DNA of 64,000 bases from Alkalihalobacillus pseudalcaliphilus (GTDB lineage: Bacteria; Bacillota; Bacilli; Bacillales; Bacillaceae_D), in NCBI RefSeq assembly GCF_028610675.1, contig NZ_JAQQWS010000001.1:744001-808000 (forward strand). The letters are read 5' to 3'. Both the position numbers and the translations under genes were made by a program. Below, piece after piece: positions 59,968-64,000 of the stretch (its first letter is position 1; each line of letters opens with the position of its first letter). The notes under the pieces are model-generated. The model was not told the origin of the DNA. It worked only from the letters and a program-made list of their open reading frames with translations, and did not search any database.

Positions 59968-61735
59968 GAAGTTAGCAATTGTAATCGTATTAATAAGTGC
60001 ATTTGGAATTGGGATGTTTTTAATGGGGCAGTATTTTCTTGAAGACGAAAAACCATATGTCCTAGACAAGGAAATACCTCAGACATTGGATTCTAGAGCG
60101 ATGGATGAATTAATGGCAAAGGATTTAGCATTAACTACCTCTATGTTTCTAAGCCAACTTTCCAACCAGCTTAATCGTTGGGGCGAGTACGACTTAAATA
60201 ATGAAGAGTACCACACAGTATTTAAGGAGGAGCTTAATGAGCATCCACACTTTCATGGTTTTGCCATTTTTAATGGCGATTCCATAACGATTCAAGAAGG
60301 TCAACTTTCGACCACGGATCGTTCTTTACTCACTCATACACATATGCTTAGTGAATTTTCGGATCCCTTTGAAAGAGAAGGAACTTATTATATGTTAATG
60401 GGTGAGCAAATTGCAGATGGGCGCACGCTACTTGGTGAAGTTGATTTAACCTTCGTCAAATCTTATGTAAAAGACCTAGCTTCTGTTGCTGATTCAAACG
60501 GTAATTTCTTTGTATCTGGCGAAAACCCCGACATTCAATGGCAAACAATGAATGACGTTCCCTCAGGATACAAAGCGGAACACGTGCCTGAGTTAGGTTG
60601 GGATATTGTCGTACATTCTGATCAGAAAAAAAGCGAATCCGAGCAAAGAACCTATATTGAACATCAAGCTGTCATTAAATTTAAAGATAATCAACGCTCT
60701 TTAAATTGGATAGATGAACATCAAGATTTAACCTTTATTGAATCATCGGGACCCTTTCTCGTTGTCCAATCTGACTCTTTTACAACCGAAGAATTAATCA
60801 ATCGTTTAAACAACGATGCTGACCTAGTTTTTATTGAACCTAATTACTTAATGACAAATCAGGTGAGAATAGCATCAACAGTACCTAATGATGAATTCTT
60901 CCAGCCGTATCAATGGAACCTTGAACAAATTAATATTAGTAATGGCTGGGATCTATCTGGTGGTGAGAATATCATGATTGCCATTCTCGACACGGGCGTT
61001 GATGAAAATCATTTAGATTTACAAGGCAAAATAAATAAAGGCTATAATGCCTTTAGTGAAAATGGAGATTTTGCTGATGCACATGGTCATGGTACCCATG
61101 TCGCTGGTGTCGCCTCGGCTACGACCAATAATATTACAGGAATTGCCGGGGTATCATGGAAAAGTGAAATTTTACCTGTGAAAGTTTTAAATGACGAAGG
61201 TGAAGGTTCATCTTATGAAGTTGCCAACGGAATTTATTGGGCTGTCGATCAAGGAGCCGATGTCATCAATATGAGCTTAGGTGATTATTATCATTCAGAT
61301 GCTCTTTACGATGCCATTCAATATGCTTATGAGAAAGATGTCGTCTTAATTGCCGCTTCAGGAAATGATAATGTGAGCGACCCTCTTTATCCCGCTTATT
61401 ATCCCGAGGTGCTAACGGTTGCTGCCGTTGATCAAGATAAAAACCGTGCTTTCTTCTCCAATTACGGTGAGCATGTTGATATATCTGCTCCAGGAGAACA
61501 TATACCTAGTTTATTCCCTGATAATAATTATACCGTAATGTCAGGGACATCTATGGCTGCTCCACATGTAGCTGGTTTAGCTGGATTAATCCGGGCACTT
61601 CGTCCCGATTTATCCAATCAGCAGGTTTATGATACGATAACTTCGACAGCGAATGATTTAGGTGATAATGGAAAAGATCCTTATTATGGTTATGGTGAGA
61701 TGGATGTTGCCAAAGCTCTACAATCTATTCGTTAG
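59960..61735 (+). CDS. Membrane-anchored subtilisin-like protease with an N-terminal sensor-like domain
   Basis: 591 residues. An uncleaved anchor (about 5-26), a Cache/PDC-like extracellular region (about 45-215, including LLGEVDLTFVKSYVKDLA and SVADSNGNFFVSG), a prodomain-like stretch (about 235-300, QAVIKFKDNQRSLNWI to DADLVFIEPNYLM), then an S8 catalytic domain: Asp in ILDTGVDENH near 344, His in HGHGTHVAGV near 377, Asn in IAASGNDN, Ser in SGTSMAAPHVAGL near 530. The sensor-like insert before the prodomain is unusual. Third gene of an overlapping operon. Confidence 0.9.
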   Translation: MFRKLAIVIVLISAFGIGMFLMGQYFLEDEKPYVLDKEIPQTLDSRAMDELMAKDLALTTSMFLSQLSNQLNRWGEYDLNNEEYHTVFKEELNEHPHFHGFAIFNGDSITIQEGQLSTTDRSLLTHTHMLSEFSDPFEREGTYYMLMGEQIADGRTLLGEVDLTFVKSYVKDLASVADSNGNFFVSGENPDIQWQTMNDVPSGYKAEHVPELGWDIVVHSDQKKSESEQRTYIEHQAVIKFKDNQRSLNWIDEHQDLTFIESSGPFLVVQSDSFTTEELINRLNNDADLVFIEPNYLMTNQVRIASTVPNDEFFQPYQWNLEQINISNGWDLSGGENIMIAILDTGVDENHLDLQGKINKGYNAFSENGDFADAHGHGTHVAGVASATTNNITGIAGVSWKSEILPVKVLNDEGEGSSYEVANGIYWAVDQGADVINMSLGDYYHSDALYDAIQYAYEKDVVLIAASGNDNVSDPLYPAYYPEVLTVAAVDQDKNRAFFSNYGEHVDISAPGEHIPSLFPDNNYTVMSGTSMAAPHVAGLAGLIRALRPDLSNQQVYDTITSTANDLGDNGKDPYYGYGEMDVAKALQSIR

Positions 61736-61749
61736 TACTACAAACAAAG

Positions 61750-61775
61750 AAACGAGCATTTTGCTCGTTTTTTTG
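61750..61775 (+). terminator. Terminator of the YibQ-GNAT-subtilase operon
   Basis: AAACGAGCA pairs with TGCTCGTTT, followed by T7. Confidence 0.88.
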
Positions 61776-61790
61776 TTCGTACGTATGATT

Positions 61791-62044
61791 AAAGGTACAA
61801 TATTCTCGTCCTAATTAATGCTTCGCTTCTCGCTGATGAGCAGCTCATTCTCAAGCTTGATCAGTCATTCATCATTTTAAAAAAGGAAAGAGCTACGCAG
61901 AATGAAAAGCCATACATCAAACCAAAAGGATATCAAAACCTTCAAAGAGCCTCTTTGGTCCAGTTACTCCCTTACACACCTTCACATCCTGTCCATGAGG
62001 CGACATGGCTTCAAGAATTTTATATTACCCGTTATTACTGTTGA
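61791..62044 (+). pseudogene. Possible remnant reading frame at an operon junction
   Basis: An open plus-strand frame without ATG reads LVLINASLLADEQLILKLDQ, then SFIILKKERATQNEKPYIKP, then KGYQNLQRASLVQLLPYTPS and HPVHEATWLQEFYITRYYC to a TGA at 62042-62044. Its composition looks protein-like but I recognise no family and there is no start or ribosome site. It overlaps the 3' end of cysC by 20 bases. Confidence 0.25.
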
Positions 62045-62660
62045 TGATTTCAGTTCCTACGATACCTGCTTCCACCAAATAAGCAATCACCTTTTGAATG
62101 GACCCTTCAATTGACAGTTGATCGGTTTCGACCAAAACCTCAGGATTTAAGGGCTCTTCGTACGGCGAGCTTATTCCTGTGAATTCTGGAATTTCACCTG
62201 ACCGCGCTTTCTTATATAAACCTTTTGGGTCTCTTAATTCACATTTTTCTAAAGAACACTTTACATAAATCTCAATAAACTCTCCGTCTTCAACGAGTTG
62301 TCTTACTTGATCCCTATCCTGGCGAAATGGCGATATGAACGCGGTCGATACTATCGTGCCAGCATCTAAAAATAGTTTTGACACTTCCCCAATACGGCGA
62401 ATATTCTCTTTTCTGTCCTCTTCACTAAAACCAAGTCCTTTATTTAATCCATGTCGAACATTATCACCATCTAGTACATAACTGGTCAAGCCCTTTTGAT
62501 GTAAGTACAAATCAAGCGCATTAGCTAAAGTTGATTTCCCTGCACCAGAAAGACCTGTAAACCACAAGATCACACTCTTATGGCCTTTTTGCTTTTGACG
62601 ATCCTGCTTTGATACGACCGATTCATGCCAAACGATATTTTTCGAGTGTTGTGTGCTCAT
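62025..62660 (-). CDS. cysC: Adenylyl-sulfate kinase
   Basis: Phosphorylates APS to PAPS. 211 residues: P-loop ILWFTGLSGAGKSTLANAL near residue 32, DGDNVRHGLNKGLGFSEEDR near residue 65, and FISPFRQDRDQVR near residue 108 with FIEIYVKCSLE after it, all APS kinase signatures. It is 18 bases after cysP. No gene follows on this strand for 4 kb. Confidence 0.95.
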   Translation of the reverse strand: MSTQHSKNIVWHESVVSKQDRQKQKGHKSVILWFTGLSGAGKSTLANALDLYLHQKGLTSYVLDGDNVRHGLNKGLGFSEEDRKENIRRIGEVSKLFLDAGTIVSTAFISPFRQDRDQVRQLVEDGEFIEIYVKCSLEKCELRDPKGLYKKARSGEIPEFTGISSPYEEPLNPEVLVETDQLSIEGSIQKVIAYLVEAGIVGTEIINSNNG

Positions 62661-62678
62661 TGTCCCGCCTCCTCCTGT

Positions 62679-63755
62679 TTAAATTCCTTCTCCTTTATCG
62701 TAGGTAGTGCTTTTCTCTTTACGAGTAGATTGATATAAGCAATAGGCACCGATAGTTGCAATGAAAACACTTAGAATGATAAATAACTTGTAAAAATCAG
62801 CTTGTCGAAAAAGTAAGATAAGACCATATGAAACTACTAAGGCGAACACTGGCGATACAATCCAAACCTTAATAATTCTTTTGATAATGTCTTTTTGCCA
62901 CATTTTAAGTCCTTCTGATGCGGTGCCTATCCCAGCAATCGCAGAAGTAGTAATTTGGGTAAGTGGTACAGGTATACCAAATATGGAAGCCACTATAACA
63001 AGTGAACCACCCGTTAACGAGACCGAGCTTCCTTGTAAAAGGGAGAGCTGCGTAATTTTTTTCCCATTGGTTTCCAAAACTCTGCCTCCTAAAAGAAGAG
63101 CCCCAAGTGCGACAAACAAACCTCCCCAAACAACAGCCGTTTGAACATCGATTAAACCTGCACCAACGAGTGGCCCTACAGCATTTGCGACATTATTCAT
63201 ACCAGCCGCATAGGCTTCAATTCCGCCACATGTAATAAGAAAGAATACTAACGGTTTCTTCCACTTCCCCGTCCCCTTTAACTGCGGCCAAGTATTCTCT
63301 AAATATCTAGTGCATTTACCAATAAACAAAGCTAGAAAAAAAGCGACAAATGGCGTGATAATCCAAAAGCTAACTATAATCAGAAGTTCTTTTACAAACA
63401 AAGATTGATAAGCAATTCCAGCCCCGACAATCGAGCCAACCACTACTTCACTTGTCGATAAAGGAATGCCAATGATATTAGCAAAAAATAATGTGCCACA
63501 AGCGGAAGTTAAAATAATAATAACCAAAGGAACATCGACAATATTTGTAGGAATAATGCCTTCACCAATTGTTTTGACTACTTCTCCGCCCGCTAAAGCA
63601 CCTAAAAAGGCAAAGATACCGACTAGCACCATCGCTATTTTTTTATTTGGGATTGCACCACTGCCATATGCTGGGCCCATTGCCGCAGCTGTCCCACTCG
63701 CTCCAATATTCATCGCAAAAAAGAAGGCAATGATAAACGCAAGGATCTCCAGCAT
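62679..63755 (-). CDS. cysP: Sulfate permease CysP (PiT family)
   Basis: 358 residues with about 11 membrane helices. It belongs to the inorganic phosphate transporter (PiT) family, but AFFFAMNIGASGTAAAMGPA at the N-terminus and AGGEVVKTIGEGIIP near residue 60 closely follow B. subtilis CysP, a sulfate carrier. Its place between sat and cysC fixes the substrate as sulfate. AGGTGA precedes ATG 63755; the GTG at 63764 lies inside that site. Confidence 0.93.
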   Translation of the reverse strand: MLEILAFIIAFFFAMNIGASGTAAAMGPAYGSGAIPNKKIAMVLVGIFAFLGALAGGEVVKTIGEGIIPTNIVDVPLVIIILTSACGTLFFANIIGIPLSTSEVVVGSIVGAGIAYQSLFVKELLIIVSFWIITPFVAFFLALFIGKCTRYLENTWPQLKGTGKWKKPLVFFLITCGGIEAYAAGMNNVANAVGPLVGAGLIDVQTAVVWGGLFVALGALLLGGRVLETNGKKITQLSLLQGSSVSLTGGSLVIVASIFGIPVPLTQITTSAIAGIGTASEGLKMWQKDIIKRIIKVWIVSPVFALVVSYGLILLFRQADFYKLFIILSVFIATIGAYCLYQSTRKEKSTTYDKGEGI

Positions 63756-63772
63756 TAAATTCACCTACTTTA

Positions 63773-64000
63773 TTATGATTGAATACTTTCTGCTTGAACA
63801 CTCATCCCTTTTATTAAGACTTCCACGACTTCTTTTCTACTAAATTCAGCTGGCGGCAATTCTCCATTTGCAAGCATTTTTCGTACCTTTGTCCCTGATA
63901 AAATGACGTGATGTTCCTTGTCATGTGGGCATGTTTTCGTTGAAGCCATATTTCCACAAGCTTGACAATAGAAGCTATGCTCAAAAAACAAAGGAGTTAT
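63773..64000 (-). CDS. sat: Sulfate adenylyltransferase, C-terminal part (cut by the window end)
   Basis: The last 75 codons: ITPLFFEHSFYCQACGNMAS, TKTCPHDKEHHVILSGTKVR and KMLANGELPPAEFSRKEVVE are the conserved C-terminus of bacterial ATP sulfurylase, including the CxxC and CPH metal-like Cys set. The frame is open to the end of the window, so the gene continues beyond. It lies 17 bases ahead of cysP, giving the order sat-cysP-cysC. Confidence 0.95.
   Translation of the reverse strand: MTPLFFEHSFYCQACGNMASTKTCPHDKEHHVILSGTKVRKMLANGELPPAEFSRKEVVEVLIKGMSVQAESIQS

Overview
This 64 kb window comes from a low-G+C, spore-forming Bacillaceae chromosome, most likely an alkaliphilic Bacillus (Alkalihalobacillus group). 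Three things point there: Bacillus subtilis-like gene order (spoIIM-fur-yqzK-xerD-drm-pupG), sporulation genes (spoIIM, mciZ, a YjcZ-type peptide), and a NaChBac-family voltage-gated channel whose selectivity filter reads TLDSWGSG, which I recall from the Bacillus alcalophilus channel NsvBa. Species assignment is inference; no rRNA or tRNA gene is present.

Layout. 0-8 kb: nucleoside salvage (drm-pupG-pdp), xerD, yqzK, fur with a textbook promoter and Fur-box-like site, spoIIM, nudF, divergent mciZ, and a DUF3866 gene. 8-10 kb: a repeat island with an 11-copy, 52-bp tandem array and dispersed hairpin elements. 10-16 kb: a thioredoxin-like protein, the yuaF-floT flotillin pair behind a SigW-like promoter, a small membrane protein with an apparent ATC start, trpS under a Trp T-box, and an NAD(P)-binding protein. 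16-22.5 kb: methionine salvage, with mtnWXBD and mtnKA divergent and each behind its own SAM-I riboswitch. 22.5-28.4 kb: an orphan E1-alpha subunit beside a PaaX-family regulator, then an accessory block with a serine hydrolase and a decayed toxin-antitoxin pair. Direct copies of the 3' end of a Nudix gene flank this block. 28.5-35.5 kb: rhodanese, and a six-gene operon for 2-keto-3-deoxygluconate/D-glucosaminate catabolism (amidohydrolase-dgaE-dgaF-kdgK-gntR-GNAT) preceded by two identical palindromes, then a UPF0316 membrane protein. 35.5-40 kb: repeats including a second 52-bp array, a glucose-type EIIA, a YjcZ peptide, a holin-like gene, and xpt plus a permease under a guanine riboswitch. 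40-47.7 kb: SDRs, asparagine synthetase, TetR plus YhgE/Pip. 47.7-54 kb: proBA-proI under a Pro T-box, the ion channel, and aspartokinase. 54-64 kb: sirohaem synthesis and sulfate assimilation (cobA-hemD, sirB, sirC-like; sat, cysP, cysC), split by four plus-strand genes including tnrA and a YibQ-GNAT-subtilase operon.

How it fits together. The sulfur genes feed sirohaem, sulfate uptake and activation, and methionine recycling. Nitrogen and amino acid control appears through TnrA, two T-boxes and asparagine synthetase. RNA control is heavy: two SAM riboswitches, one purine riboswitch and two T-boxes. The least explained material is repetitive: four dispersed repeat families (called A, B, C and D here), of which B folds into a nested hairpin with compensatory changes between copies and C forms two separate arrays of exactly 52-bp period.
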